Source: an uncultured Clostridium sp.
GTDB lineage: Bacteria > Bacillota > Clostridia > Lachnospirales > Lachnospiraceae
Reading direction: 5' to 3'
Assembly (NCBI GenBank): GCA_934438135.1
Contig: CAKSBP010000010.1
Location: forward strand, 1-64,000
Length of the DNA: 64,000 bases
The notes under the pieces were generated by a model. That model was given only the letters and a program-made list of their open reading frames with translations, was not told the origin of the DNA and did not search any database. The translations under genes and the position numbers were made by a program. Of this stretch, positions 26,731-35,813 are shown one piece after another (position 1 is the stretch's first letter; each line of letters opens with the position of its first letter).

Positions 26731-27617
26731 CTTTGATTGCGGTATTGAAGCGGAGTCATGCCAACACGTTTTTTAAACAGATTAATAAAGTGGGTAGGAT
26801 TTTCAATGCCTACCTGCTGGCTGATTTCGTTGATAGAAATATTAGTGGATGATAAAAGTTCTTTTGATACAGAGATCCGTTTATTAATTAGATATTCAAT
26901 TGGAGAAGTATGTATGTGTCTGGTAAACTCTCTGGAAAGAGTATATTTGCTTATTTTAAATTCAGAAGCCAGAGACTGCAGTGTATAGGATTCTTTATAG
27001 TTTTTATCAAATAGTTCTTTTATTTTTAGTAAATAGTCTGGTATTTTCAGTGCATTACTGGCAGATTTCTTTTTTTCTAAAATTAATGTTGTAATTAAGT
27101 TATTAATCAGCATGGACTGGAATAATTCATCCTGTTTGTCATGCTGGTAGCAGTTTATTATTTTTGTAATCTGATTTTGTATACTGGAGAGGGGAGAGCA
27201 GTCAAATAAAAGTGCCTGGTCTTCCTCATATAATTCATAAAGTCTGGGTAATATATTTCCATTTATATAAAGCCACTTATAGGACCAGAAGCTGGAATCA
27301 AAAATTTCAAGCTTAAAAGGAGTCTGACAATTGAGGAAAAATATAGTGTTTTGATTTAGTATGTAAACGTTATCGGAGTAAAAAACTCTGCCCTGTCCTT
27401 CGAAGGTATATAATAGAAGAAAAGAATCAAGCCTGTTCATTTTCATGTAAAATGGATATTGGACAGTTGTGGTTCCAAGGTAATTAATATGGAATAAATT
27501 TTTTTTAGCAAATTCTGAATGTTCAGGAAAAAGAAAAAAATTTTCTTTTGGAGTACTGGTAGTAGATGAACGTTTATAGGAAATAGCGTTATGGTATTCC
27601 GTTCTAAAGTCTGTCAT
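26721..27617 (-). CDS. AraC-family transcriptional regulator
   Basis: A 298-residue regulator. The N-terminal cupin-like sensing domain (about 30-150) includes FFLNCQTPFKLEIFDSSFWSYKWLYINGN. The C-terminal pair of helix-turn-helix motifs (about 195-295) includes SKYTLSREFTRHIHTSPIEYLINKRI and IENPTHFINLFKKRVGMTPLQYRNQ. It lies divergent to the LacI gene and convergent with GH36, and probably senses a mannan-derived sugar. Targets are inferred by position only. Confidence 0.88.
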   Translation of the reverse strand: MTDFRTEYHNAISYKRSSTTSTPKENFFLFPEHSEFAKKNLFHINYLGTTTVQYPFYMKMNRLDSFLLLYTFEGQGRVFYSDNVYILNQNTIFFLNCQTPFKLEIFDSSFWSYKWLYINGNILPRLYELYEEDQALLFDCSPLSSIQNQITKIINCYQHDKQDELFQSMLINNLITTLILEKKKSASNALKIPDYLLKIKELFDKNYKESYTLQSLASEFKISKYTLSREFTRHIHTSPIEYLINKRISVSKELLSSTNISINEISQQVGIENPTHFINLFKKRVGMTPLQYRNQRLQ

Positions 27618-27712
27618 ATGTTAATCCTCCTTGATTTAATAGAAGGATTATAATTCATTTACGGTTTGAAAGCAAGCAGGATATTTTAACATTTCAATAG
27701 GAGGAAAACAAT

Positions 27713-28726
27713 ATGAAAAAAAATGTTACATTGAAGGACATCGCAGAGAGAATAGGGGTAAGTGCTGTAACTGTTTCGAAGGCATTGACAAATAAAGAAG
27801 GTGTCAGTGATGATGTCCGGAAAAAAATTAAAGAGACAGCAGATGATATGGGATATAAATATGGAAATACATTAGCTGCTGGAGGTCAGAGTGGAATTGT
27901 TGGTGTAATTGGTTCGAGTCGTTTTATGAATGAAGTAAAGGATACATTTTATTTAAAAATGTATAGGTATTTAGTTCAGGTGCTATTACGTTTTAGTTAT
28001 TATAGCATTCTTGAGATTGTTTCACCGGAAAGTGAGAATGAGCAGGTACTTCCTAACTTGTTGGAAGATAAAAAGGTAGATGGAGTTATTGTATTAGGAC
28101 AGTTTAGAACTGAGTATATTTCCATGTTGATGGAAAACTGCAGCAATATGGTACTTCTTGATTTTTATGATGAGAACTGTAATGCAGATGCTATTATTAG
28201 TGATTCTGTATATGGAAGTTATCGGGCAACCAACTATCTCATTAAAAATGGACATAAAAAGATTGCCTTTCTTGGAAGTCGTTTCTCAACTCATAGTATT
28301 ATGGATCGTTATATTGGGTATTATAAAGCATTATTGGAAGCAGGACTTGAACTTCGAGATGAATGGGTGATTGAAGATAGGGCAAAAGAAACAGGAGAAT
28401 ATATTCCGTTTGTATTTCCAGCAAAGGAAAATATGCCGACGGCATTTGTATGCAGCTGTGATCAGGTATGTTATCTTCTGATTGAAAGTCTTGAGAAAAT
28501 GGGATATCGAGTACCAGAAGATATTTCAGTTGTCGGATATGATAATTTTACCTATGCTGGAATTCCTGCATTGAAACTTACAACAGTTGAAGTGGACATG
28601 GAAGCTATGACAGAGCAGGCAGCAGATTTAATTATTAAGAAGATAAAGGGAGAAAAGCATTTTTGCGGGATGCGAATTGTAGAAAGTAAACTCATAATAA
28701 GGGAGTCTGTGAAGAATCTGAATTAA
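27713..28726 (+). CDS. LacI-family transcriptional regulator
   Basis: A 337-residue regulator. The N-terminal LacI helix-turn-helix and hinge are VTLKDIAERIGVSAVTVSKAL...KEGVSDDVRKKI. The periplasmic-binding-protein-like effector domain ends with VPEDISVVGYDNFTYA and PALKLTTVEVDMEAM. It sits just upstream of the mannan transporter operon, so that operon is the likely target. The ribosome site is AGGAGGAAAACAAT. Confidence 0.9.
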   Translation: MKKNVTLKDIAERIGVSAVTVSKALTNKEGVSDDVRKKIKETADDMGYKYGNTLAAGGQSGIVGVIGSSRFMNEVKDTFYLKMYRYLVQVLLRFSYYSILEIVSPESENEQVLPNLLEDKKVDGVIVLGQFRTEYISMLMENCSNMVLLDFYDENCNADAIISDSVYGSYRATNYLIKNGHKKIAFLGSRFSTHSIMDRYIGYYKALLEAGLELRDEWVIEDRAKETGEYIPFVFPAKENMPTAFVCSCDQVCYLLIESLEKMGYRVPEDISVVGYDNFTYAGIPALKLTTVEVDMEAMTEQAADLIIKKIKGEKHFCGMRIVESKLIIRESVKNLN

Positions 28727-28766
28727 AATTTACCATGTTTGTTAATTAAGTTGTTTTATTCGATAG

Positions 28767-28802
28767 TTAATATTCACAAAAAAACTTTTTGTGAATATTA
28801 AA
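28767..28802 (+). terminator. Terminator after the LacI gene
   Basis: A near-perfect 16-bp stem (TTAATATTCACAAAAA / TTTTTGTGAATATTAA) with almost no loop, 40 nt after the stop. It is AT-rich and could work in both directions. Confidence 0.65.
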
Positions 28803-28913
28803 TTATAACTATTAATAACAAAAAAGAGCAAGATGTTATGATTAATAGCAAGATACTTTGATGACATTCTGAAGTAATTAAGGTATTATAATATTAGTTA
28901 ATTAATAAAGTAA

Positions 28914-28943
28914 TTAGTAAACTAAAAATAAGTTAATTAACTT
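28914..28943. promoter_or_regulatory. Candidate operator cluster of the transporter operon
   Basis: Three overlapping dyads lie about 40-70 nt before the binding-protein start: TTAGTAAACTAA (28914-28925), AAACTAAAAATAAGTT (28919-28934) and the 14-bp palindrome AAGTTAATTAACTT (28930-28943). A TATAAT (28887-28892) lies just upstream. The middle element resembles sites upstream of the GH36 and GH5 genes. Confidence 0.45.
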
Positions 28944-28982
28944 TAAAGAGCAGATTTGAATGTATTAGAGGAGGTAAAAATT

Positions 28983-30362
28983 ATGAGAAAAACTTTGAAA
29001 AAGCTATTATGTACATCATTAGCTTTTACCCTTGCATTATCCATGGTTGGCTGCGGCAATTCAAAGGATAAGGATGTAAGTTCAAACAAAACAAAAGATT
29101 TTCCAACATTTGATTCTATCAAGTTAGGAGAGGATTACAAAGACCTTAAAGCTGATATTAAGGTACTGACTCACAGAACAGATTTAACAGATAATGTATT
29201 TAAGGATTACGTAAAAGAATTTAACAAACTTTATCCAAACATTAAGGTTGAATATGAAGGTATAACGAATTACAGTGATGATATTACAACTCGTCTTACA
29301 ACAAATGACTGGGGTGATGTCTGCATGATTCCAGCATCTATTGATAAGAGTGAACTACCAAATTACTTCATATCATTTGGTGATAAAAAAACACTTGAGA
29401 AGTCTTACATAATGTTAAATAATGAATCTTTCGATGACCAGGTTTATGGTATTCCTTCTGTAGGCAATGCACAGGGAGTTATTTATAATAAAAAAGTATT
29501 TAAAGATGCGGGCATCAAAGATTTACCTAAAACTCCAGATGAATTTATTGAAGCATTACAGAAAATTAAAGATAATACAAAGGCTATTCCAATGTATACA
29601 AACTTCCATGCAGGATGGACAATGGGTGCATGGGATGCTTATATTACAGGATCTGCAACAGGTGACCCTGATTTTGCAAACAATGGACTTGTTCATGGTA
29701 AGAATCCATTTACAAAACGTGACGATGGAACTGGTCCATATGCAGTTTACTCCGTATTATACGATGCAGTTGCAAAAGGTTTAGTCGAAGATGACCCAAC
29801 AACAAGTGACTGGGAAGGTTCTAAAGCGATGATGAACAAAGGTGAAATTGGTACTATGGTACTTGGTTCTTGGGCTGTTGTACAAATGCAGCAGGCTGGT
29901 AAGAATGCAAATGATATTGGATATATGCCATTCCCAATTACAATTGATGGAAAACAGTATGCTTCGGCAGGTCCTGATTATACATATGGTATTAATAAAA
30001 ATATTTCCGAAGATGAACAGATTGCTTCTATGTTATATGTAAAATGGTTAACAGACGAATCCAACTTCGCATATGATCAGGGTGGTATTCCGCTTCAGGT
30101 TGGTGCTAAATATCCAGAAGTTTTATCTGCATTTCAGGATGTAACACTTGTTATCGATAACCCAGCTCCAGAGGGAGAAGAAGACTACTATAACAATGTA
30201 AACAACGACTCTGAACTTGGTTTAAATGTTGATAATGCACCTGACTGTGAAATCCTTGAACATGCATTAAAGAAAGATAAAACACTTGATCAGATTATGG
30301 ATGAATGGAATCAAAAATGGACTCAGGGACAAGAAGATAATGACATTGAAATTACAGAATAG
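28983..30362 (+). CDS. ABC transporter sugar-binding lipoprotein (family 1), probably manno-oligosaccharide
   Basis: A 459-residue extracellular solute-binding protein. A lipoprotein signal with SMVGC lipobox gives a lipidated cysteine near residue 24. The mature domain has the fold-typical GIPSVGNAQGVIYNKKVFKDAGI and WTMGAWDAY segments. The start at 28983 follows GAGGAGGTAAAAATT; an earlier in-frame ATG has no ribosome site. By context with GH130 phosphorylases and mannanases, it should capture short beta-mannan or glucomannan oligomers at the cell surface. Confidence 0.92.
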   Translation: MRKTLKKLLCTSLAFTLALSMVGCGNSKDKDVSSNKTKDFPTFDSIKLGEDYKDLKADIKVLTHRTDLTDNVFKDYVKEFNKLYPNIKVEYEGITNYSDDITTRLTTNDWGDVCMIPASIDKSELPNYFISFGDKKTLEKSYIMLNNESFDDQVYGIPSVGNAQGVIYNKKVFKDAGIKDLPKTPDEFIEALQKIKDNTKAIPMYTNFHAGWTMGAWDAYITGSATGDPDFANNGLVHGKNPFTKRDDGTGPYAVYSVLYDAVAKGLVEDDPTTSDWEGSKAMMNKGEIGTMVLGSWAVVQMQQAGKNANDIGYMPFPITIDGKQYASAGPDYTYGINKNISEDEQIASMLYVKWLTDESNFAYDQGGIPLQVGAKYPEVLSAFQDVTLVIDNPAPEGEEDYYNNVNNDSELGLNVDNAPDCEILEHALKKDKTLDQIMDEWNQKWTQGQEDNDIEITE

Positions 30363-30385
30363 TAATTAAAATGTATGCCAATAGC

Positions 30386-30414
30386 TGAGCCGGAGGAGAA
30401 AATCCTCTGGCTCA
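30386..30414 (+). other. Intercistronic stem-loop without U-tract
   Basis: TGAGCCGGAGGA pairs with TCCTCTGGCTCA (12 bp, one G-U) between the binding-protein and permease genes. No T-run follows. This suits an mRNA-stabilising or partial-attenuation element that yields more binding protein than permease. Confidence 0.65.
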
Positions 30415-30433
30415 AGTTAGATAGGAGGTAAAT

Positions 30434-31423
30434 ATGGACGCTGGAAGTAAAGCAGTGGTTAAAAAAGAACCCTTTAATCTGCTGAAGTGGCTGAAAAGCG
30501 GTAAGGGACAAAGAGCTACTATTATTGTATTATTTATGACTATTCCACTTTTGTTATTAATTGTATTTACATATTTACCATTTGCAAAAATGGTGCAGTT
30601 TAGTTTTTATAAGATGAAATATTTAGGACCTAGAAAGTATATAGGATGGAAGAATTACATTGACGTATTTAAAAGAGATGATATCTTTAATTCATTAAAA
30701 CTAAGTTTTTATTACATGGGAGCATCCTTTGTACAGCTGGCATTGGCCTTATATTTTGCCACAATTTTAAGTTTTAAGGTAAAAGGTGGAAGTTTCTTTA
30801 AAGGAGCTATGTTCTTCCCATTTTTAGTATGTGGTATTGCAGTAGGTTATATTTTTCAATTTTTCTTCACAAGAGGATATGTATTAGACACCCTGTTATC
30901 ATGGGTTGGTTTTAAGAAAGAAAGTTTGCCATATTGGCTTCAAAATACAAAAATAAATAATATCTCCTTAGCAAGCACATCGGTATGGAGATATATGGGA
31001 CAAAATATGGTACTGTTTATTGGTGCGATTATGTCTGTTGATAAAGAACTTTATGAGGCAGCAGAATTGGATGGTGCAAATAAATGGCATGAGTTCAAAT
31101 ATATTATTCTGCCTGGAATTAAGACTATTATTGTATTGAATTTAATTTTATCCATTACAGGTTCTTTAAGTGCTTTCGAACCACCATACGTTATTACAAA
31201 TGGTACGATGGGAACAGCAACTTATTTCGTAATCATGAACCGAATTGCACATACCAATCAAAAGGTTGGTCTTGCATCAGCAATGGCAATTGTATTATTT
31301 ATCATTATTATTATCGCTACCATTATTCAAAAGGTTGTAATGGGATTGCTGCTAAATGATGGTGATGATTCGGTATCTAAGAGAACGGCTAGAAAGTTAC
31401 GTAAAAGCAAGGAGGTGGCATAA
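30434..31423 (+). CDS. ABC transporter permease (MalF/UgpA type)
   Basis: A 329-residue inner-membrane permease with about six membrane segments. The cytoplasmic EAA loop that docks the ATPase is EAAELDGANKWHEFKYIILPGI. The N-terminal cytoplasmic stretch (about 30 residues) is basic. The gene for its partner permease starts 2 nt after its stop. It forms the transmembrane channel of the oligosaccharide importer. Confidence 0.92.
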   Translation: MDAGSKAVVKKEPFNLLKWLKSGKGQRATIIVLFMTIPLLLLIVFTYLPFAKMVQFSFYKMKYLGPRKYIGWKNYIDVFKRDDIFNSLKLSFYYMGASFVQLALALYFATILSFKVKGGSFFKGAMFFPFLVCGIAVGYIFQFFFTRGYVLDTLLSWVGFKKESLPYWLQNTKINNISLASTSVWRYMGQNMVLFIGAIMSVDKELYEAAELDGANKWHEFKYIILPGIKTIIVLNLILSITGSLSAFEPPYVITNGTMGTATYFVIMNRIAHTNQKVGLASAMAIVLFIIIIIATIIQKVVMGLLLNDGDDSVSKRTARKLRKSKEVA

Positions 31424-31425
31424 TT

Positions 31426-32271
31426 ATGTTATGGTATAAATTAAAGCATTGGATGCTTACATTTATTAAGTACTTTACTTTAGTATTTGGAGCGTTTGTT
31501 GCAATTGTTCCGGTACTGGTTTGTGTTACGACAGCCTTTAAAGATGAAGAGGAGTATATGAATACAAATGTTATGACACTTCCTAAAAATTTCGCTTATT
31601 TTGATAACTTCAAGGATGTATGGCAGCAGGCGAATATGGGAGTGGCTTTCCAAAATACCTTTATCGTCCTGGTTGTTGTATTAACTGGTTCTATTTTATT
31701 TGGAACCATGCTGGCTTATGTATTAAACCGTTTTAAATTTCCTGGAAATGGATTGATTCGAAACTTATTCTTATTTGCAACATTAATTCCTGGTATTGCT
31801 ACTCAGGTTACGGTATATCAGATTATGAATTCATTAGGATGGATTGATAAGTTATATGGATATTGTATCTTGATGATGGGAACGGATATTATTTCTATTT
31901 ATATTTTTATTCAGTTTTTTGAGAATATTTCAGTATCATTGGATGAGTCAGCAATTGTGGATGGAGCAAGTTATTATACGGTATTCTTTAAAATTCTATT
32001 GCCTTTATTAAAACCAGCGATTATTACTTGTTTAATTTTAAAAGGGGTAGGAACTTATAACGAATATTATATGTCAAATCTGTATTTGCAGTCAAAAGAT
32101 AAATTTGTAACAGTATCTACTGCATTATTCAAATTTGTCGGTCCTATTGGAAGCCAATACAACTTTATCTGTGCCGGTGTTGTTATTACTATATTACCTG
32201 CATTAATTATTTTCCTCTGTTGTCAGAAGCAGATTTACAGTGGATTAACACAAGGTTCCGTAAAAGGTTAA
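31426..32271 (+). CDS. ABC transporter permease (MalG/UgpE type)
   Basis: A 281-residue second permease with about six membrane segments. Its EAA loop is DESAIVDGASYYTVFFKILLPLLKP, and the C-terminal GLTQGSVKG motif is typical of MalG-type proteins. No ABC ATPase gene follows, so the importer probably uses a shared MsmK-like ATPase encoded elsewhere, as is common in Firmicutes. Confidence 0.92.
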   Translation: MLWYKLKHWMLTFIKYFTLVFGAFVAIVPVLVCVTTAFKDEEEYMNTNVMTLPKNFAYFDNFKDVWQQANMGVAFQNTFIVLVVVLTGSILFGTMLAYVLNRFKFPGNGLIRNLFLFATLIPGIATQVTVYQIMNSLGWIDKLYGYCILMMGTDIISIYIFIQFFENISVSLDESAIVDGASYYTVFFKILLPLLKPAIITCLILKGVGTYNEYYMSNLYLQSKDKFVTVSTALFKFVGPIGSQYNFICAGVVITILPALIIFLCCQKQIYSGLTQGSVKG

Positions 32272-32298
32272 AATAGTTGAAGAAAAGGAGAAAAGATT

Positions 32299-33312
32299 AT
32301 GAAAATTATCGGAGATGCATTACCAAATATACCATGGCAGGAGAGACCAGAGGGTTTACAGGATGCACCTGTTTGGAGGTATAATGAAAACCCTATTATT
32401 GGACGAAATCCCTTAAAAAATGTAGCCAGGATTTTTAATAGTGCAGTTATGCCATATGAAGGAGCGTTTATCGGAGTTTTCCGTGGTGAGCAGACGAATG
32501 GCATTCCTTATATCTATTTAGGACACAGTGAAGATGCAGTTCACTGGACTTTTGATGAAAATAAAATTCCTTTTGTAGATGAAAACGGAAATGAGTTTAT
32601 GCCAAAATATGCATATGACCCAAGACTTGTTAAAGTAGAAGATACCTACTATATCATCTGGTGTACTGATTTTTATGGTGCAGCAATTGGTATGGCAAAA
32701 ACAACAGACTTTAAAAAGTTTGTAAGAATTGAAAATCCATTTATTCCATTTAACAGAAACGCTGTTTTATTCCCAAGAAAAATTAATGGAAAATTTATGA
32801 TGCTTTCCAGACCAAGTGACAGCGGACATACACCATTTGGTGATGTATTCCTTAGTGAGAGTCCAGATATGGTTTACTGGGGCAGACATAGACATGTTAT
32901 GAGTAAAGGTTCTGAATGGTGGGAATCTGTAAAAATTGGTGGAGGTGCAGCTCCAATTGAGACAGATGAAGGATGGTTAATGTTCTATCACGGCGTTAGT
33001 GGAACATGTAATGGATTTGTATACAGCATCGGTGGTGCAATTCTGGATATCGATAATCCATCTATTGTAAAATACAGATGCGAAAAATTCCTTTTGACTC
33101 CAGAAGAATGGTATGAGGAAAGAGGATTTGTTCCTAATGTATGTTTCCCATGTGCAACTCTTCAGGATGCAGATACCGGAAGAATTGCAATTTACTATGG
33201 AGCAGCAGACAGTTATGTAGGCCTGGCATTTACGCAGCTTGAAGATGTTGTAAAATATATTAAAGATAATAGTGTAGTAACGGAAACAGATACAGAAATT
33301 GGTATCCGATAA
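32299..33312 (+). CDS. GH130 phosphorylase, probable beta-1,4-manno-oligosaccharide phosphorylase (GH130_2)
   Basis: A 337-residue cytoplasmic five-bladed propeller enzyme. It cleaves a beta-1,4-mannosyl unit with phosphate, releasing mannose 1-phosphate. Typical elements are YNENPIIGRNP, SAVMPYEGAFIGVFRGEQ, the catalytic-acid region KYAYDPRLVKVEDTYYIIWCTD, LFPRKINGKFMMLSRPSD and GGGAAPIETDEGWLMFYHGV. The length and short N-terminus favour subfamily 2 (acting on oligomers) over subfamily 1. The substrate assignment is inferred from family and context. Confidence 0.87.
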   Translation: MKIIGDALPNIPWQERPEGLQDAPVWRYNENPIIGRNPLKNVARIFNSAVMPYEGAFIGVFRGEQTNGIPYIYLGHSEDAVHWTFDENKIPFVDENGNEFMPKYAYDPRLVKVEDTYYIIWCTDFYGAAIGMAKTTDFKKFVRIENPFIPFNRNAVLFPRKINGKFMMLSRPSDSGHTPFGDVFLSESPDMVYWGRHRHVMSKGSEWWESVKIGGGAAPIETDEGWLMFYHGVSGTCNGFVYSIGGAILDIDNPSIVKYRCEKFLLTPEEWYEERGFVPNVCFPCATLQDADTGRIAIYYGAADSYVGLAFTQLEDVVKYIKDNSVVTETDTEIGIR

Positions 33313-33334
33313 AATAATTTAGGCGGTGATTAGA

Positions 33335-34579
33335 GTGTTTATAAAAGAAGTGAAAGAGCACCTGTTAAACGTTATTGTACCATTCTGGTCAGATTTACGG
33401 GATGATGAGTATGGCGGATTTTATGGATGTAAGGGATACAGCCTGAAAGTCTACAAGAAACATTCCAAGGGTGTTATTTTACATAGCAGGATATTATGGT
33501 TTTTCTCTAATGTATACTTGCAGTTTCATGATGAGAAATGCCTGGATAATGCAAAGCATGCATTTGAATACATCAAAAAATATTGTATCGACCATGAAAA
33601 TGGTGGTGTTTACTGGTCTACCAAATATAATGGTCAAATTGAGGACAGTACCAAACACACATATAACATGGCATTTACCATTTATGCATTATCTTCTTAC
33701 TATGATGCATCTAAAGACGAGGAAGCAATTAAACTGGCAGAGGAAATTTATCATGTAATCGAAACAAAATGCCGTGACAGTGTCGGATATCTGGAAGCAT
33801 TTGATCGGACATTTCATCCGGCAGGCAATGAAAAACTTTCGGAAAATGGAGTAGAGGCAAAGAAAACCATGAATACACTGCTTCATGTATTTGAAGCTTA
33901 TACGGAGTTTTACCGTGTAACGAAGAAGCAGGAAGTAAAAGAGAAGCTGGAATGGATTATGGATCAGTTTGCGGATAAGGTTTATAATAAAGAATTAAAG
34001 AGACAGGAAGTCTTCTTTGATGAAAATATGAACTCTCTAATTGATTTACATTCATATGGACATGATATTGAAACATCCTGGCTGATAGATCGTGGATGTG
34101 AAATTATGAATGAAAAAGCCTATACAGAAAAAATGCAGCCAATTACCAAGGCATTGACAAAAACAATTTATGAGACTGCTTATCACAAACATTCTCTTTG
34201 GAATGAATGTGAAAAAGGAGTTCCGGATAAAAGACGTGTCTGGTGGGTTCAGGCTGAGACAGTTATTGGTTTCTTAAATGGATATCAGAAGTCACCAGAG
34301 CACAAAGAATATTTACAGGCTGCCAAAGATGTATGGGATTACATTAAGGAAAATGTCGTTGACAAACGTCCTGGTTCCGAGTGGTTCTGGGAATTAGATG
34401 ATGAGGGAAAGCCAATTACCTACGAGATACAAGACGCAGAACAGCTGGGTGAATATAGTGATATTCCAGAAGAGCTGACAAATAGTAAATTTGCCAGACC
34501 AATTGTGGAACCTTGGAAGTGTCCGTACCACAATGGAAGAATGTGTCTGGAAGTCATAAGGAGGAACGTGGATGCTTAA
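33335..34579 (+). CDS. AGE-family epimerase, probable mannobiose/cellobiose 2-epimerase
   Basis: A 414-residue (alpha/alpha)6-barrel enzyme of the N-acylglucosamine 2-epimerase family. It opens the reducing-end sugar and epimerises C2, converting mannobiose to mannosyl-glucose for the GH130_1 enzyme. Conserved pieces are FWSDLRDDEYGGFYG near the start, the histidines in HTYNMAFTIYALS and DLHSYGHDIETSWL, and RVWWVQAETVIGFL. The start is a GTG at 33335, with AGGCGGTG 7 nt ahead; a GTG at 33326 overlaps that ribosome site. It overlaps the next gene by 8 nt. Confidence 0.9.
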   Translation: MFIKEVKEHLLNVIVPFWSDLRDDEYGGFYGCKGYSLKVYKKHSKGVILHSRILWFFSNVYLQFHDEKCLDNAKHAFEYIKKYCIDHENGGVYWSTKYNGQIEDSTKHTYNMAFTIYALSSYYDASKDEEAIKLAEEIYHVIETKCRDSVGYLEAFDRTFHPAGNEKLSENGVEAKKTMNTLLHVFEAYTEFYRVTKKQEVKEKLEWIMDQFADKVYNKELKRQEVFFDENMNSLIDLHSYGHDIETSWLIDRGCEIMNEKAYTEKMQPITKALTKTIYETAYHKHSLWNECEKGVPDKRRVWWVQAETVIGFLNGYQKSPEHKEYLQAAKDVWDYIKENVVDKRPGSEWFWELDDEGKPITYEIQDAEQLGEYSDIPEELTNSKFARPIVEPWKCPYHNGRMCLEVIRRNVDA

Positions 34580-35741
34580 CGAGCGGTATTATATAGAAAA
34601 AGAAAAGTACGATAAACTCATTGCCAGAAAAAATATAAAAAGTGATTTTTACAATGGAATTTATGACAGATGGGAATATCCTGTTCTGACAAGAAACCAT
34701 ATTCCACTAACTTGGAAGTATGATTTAAATCCAGAAACCAATCCATATTTCATGGAGCGGTTAGGTATAAATGCGGTATTTAACGCCGGTGCCATTGAGC
34801 TGAACGGAAAATATTATCTTGTTGCACGTATTGAAGGGAATGATCGGAAATCTTTCTTTGGTGTAGCAGAGAGTGATAATGGCGTAGATGGATTTCATTT
34901 CTGGGATTATCCAATCCTGTTAGAGGATACCTGCCCAGACGAAACCAATGTTTATGATATGCGTCTGACAAAACATGAAGATGGTTATATTTACGGAGTA
35001 TTCTGTTCGGAAAGCAAAGACAATTCTGTTAATGATTTGTCAGCAGCAGTTGCAGCAGCAGGAATTGTTCGTACAAAGGATTTGAAGACATGGGAACGTC
35101 TTCCGAATCTTAAAACATTAAATAGTCCTCAGCAGAGAAATGTAGTACTCCATCCAGAGTTTATCAATGGAAAGTATGCATTCTATACCAGACCAATGGA
35201 TGACTTTATTGAAACAGGTTCTGGCGGTGGAATTGGTTTTGGGCTTTGTGATGATATTACCAATGCAGTAATTGATGAAGAAATTATTACAAGCAGAAGA
35301 AAATATCATACGATTACCGAAGCAAAGAATGGTGCTGGTGCAGTTCCAATTAAAACCGATAAAGGTTACATTCATATTGCACATGGTGTACGTAATACAG
35401 CAGCAGGACTTCGTTATGTTATTTATGCATTTGCGACCTCTCTTGAAAAACCTTGGGAAGTGATTGCAGAACCATCTGGTTTTCTGATTGCTCCATTAGA
35501 GGAAGAACGTATTGGAGATGTTTCTAACGTCGTATTTACAAATGGAGCTATTGCAAATGAAAAAGGAGAGGTATTTATTTACTATGCTTCTTCCGATACA
35601 AGACTTCATGTTGCAACAACGACAATTGATAAATTAGTGGATTATGTATTTAACACACCGAAAGATCCACTTCGTTCTGTAAAATGTGTAGAGCAGAGAT
35701 GTGATTTGATTCGTAAGAATCTTGAATTTTTAAATAAATAA
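34572..35741 (+). CDS. GH130 phosphorylase, probable 4-O-beta-D-mannosyl-D-glucose phosphorylase (GH130_1)
   Basis: This 389-residue protein has the longer N-terminal helical extension of GH130 subfamily 1 (ERYYIEKEKYDKLIARKN). It continues with WEYPVLTRNHIPLTWKYDL, NAVFNAGAIELNGKYYLVARIEG, the acid region DETNVYDMRLTKHEDGYIYGVFC and GAGAVPIKTDKGYIHIAHGVRN. It phosphorolyses mannosyl-1,4-glucose to mannose 1-phosphate and glucose in the cytoplasm. The overlap with the epimerase gene, which would supply its substrate, supports the role. Confidence 0.9.
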   Translation: MLNERYYIEKEKYDKLIARKNIKSDFYNGIYDRWEYPVLTRNHIPLTWKYDLNPETNPYFMERLGINAVFNAGAIELNGKYYLVARIEGNDRKSFFGVAESDNGVDGFHFWDYPILLEDTCPDETNVYDMRLTKHEDGYIYGVFCSESKDNSVNDLSAAVAAAGIVRTKDLKTWERLPNLKTLNSPQQRNVVLHPEFINGKYAFYTRPMDDFIETGSGGGIGFGLCDDITNAVIDEEIITSRRKYHTITEAKNGAGAVPIKTDKGYIHIAHGVRNTAAGLRYVIYAFATSLEKPWEVIAEPSGFLIAPLEEERIGDVSNVVFTNGAIANEKGEVFIYYASSDTRLHVATTTIDKLVDYVFNTPKDPLRSVKCVEQRCDLIRKNLEFLNK

Positions 35742-35813
35742 ATATACAAAAGAGTAAGGGAGGTGGTATACCAGAGATGCTGTCTTCCTTTTTTTGAGGA
35801 AGGAGAAGATAGA

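Noticed and set aside
26721..28726. Frameshift or truncation in the paired regulators
   Set aside because: Both the AraC and LacI genes are full length with complete DNA-binding and sensor domains.
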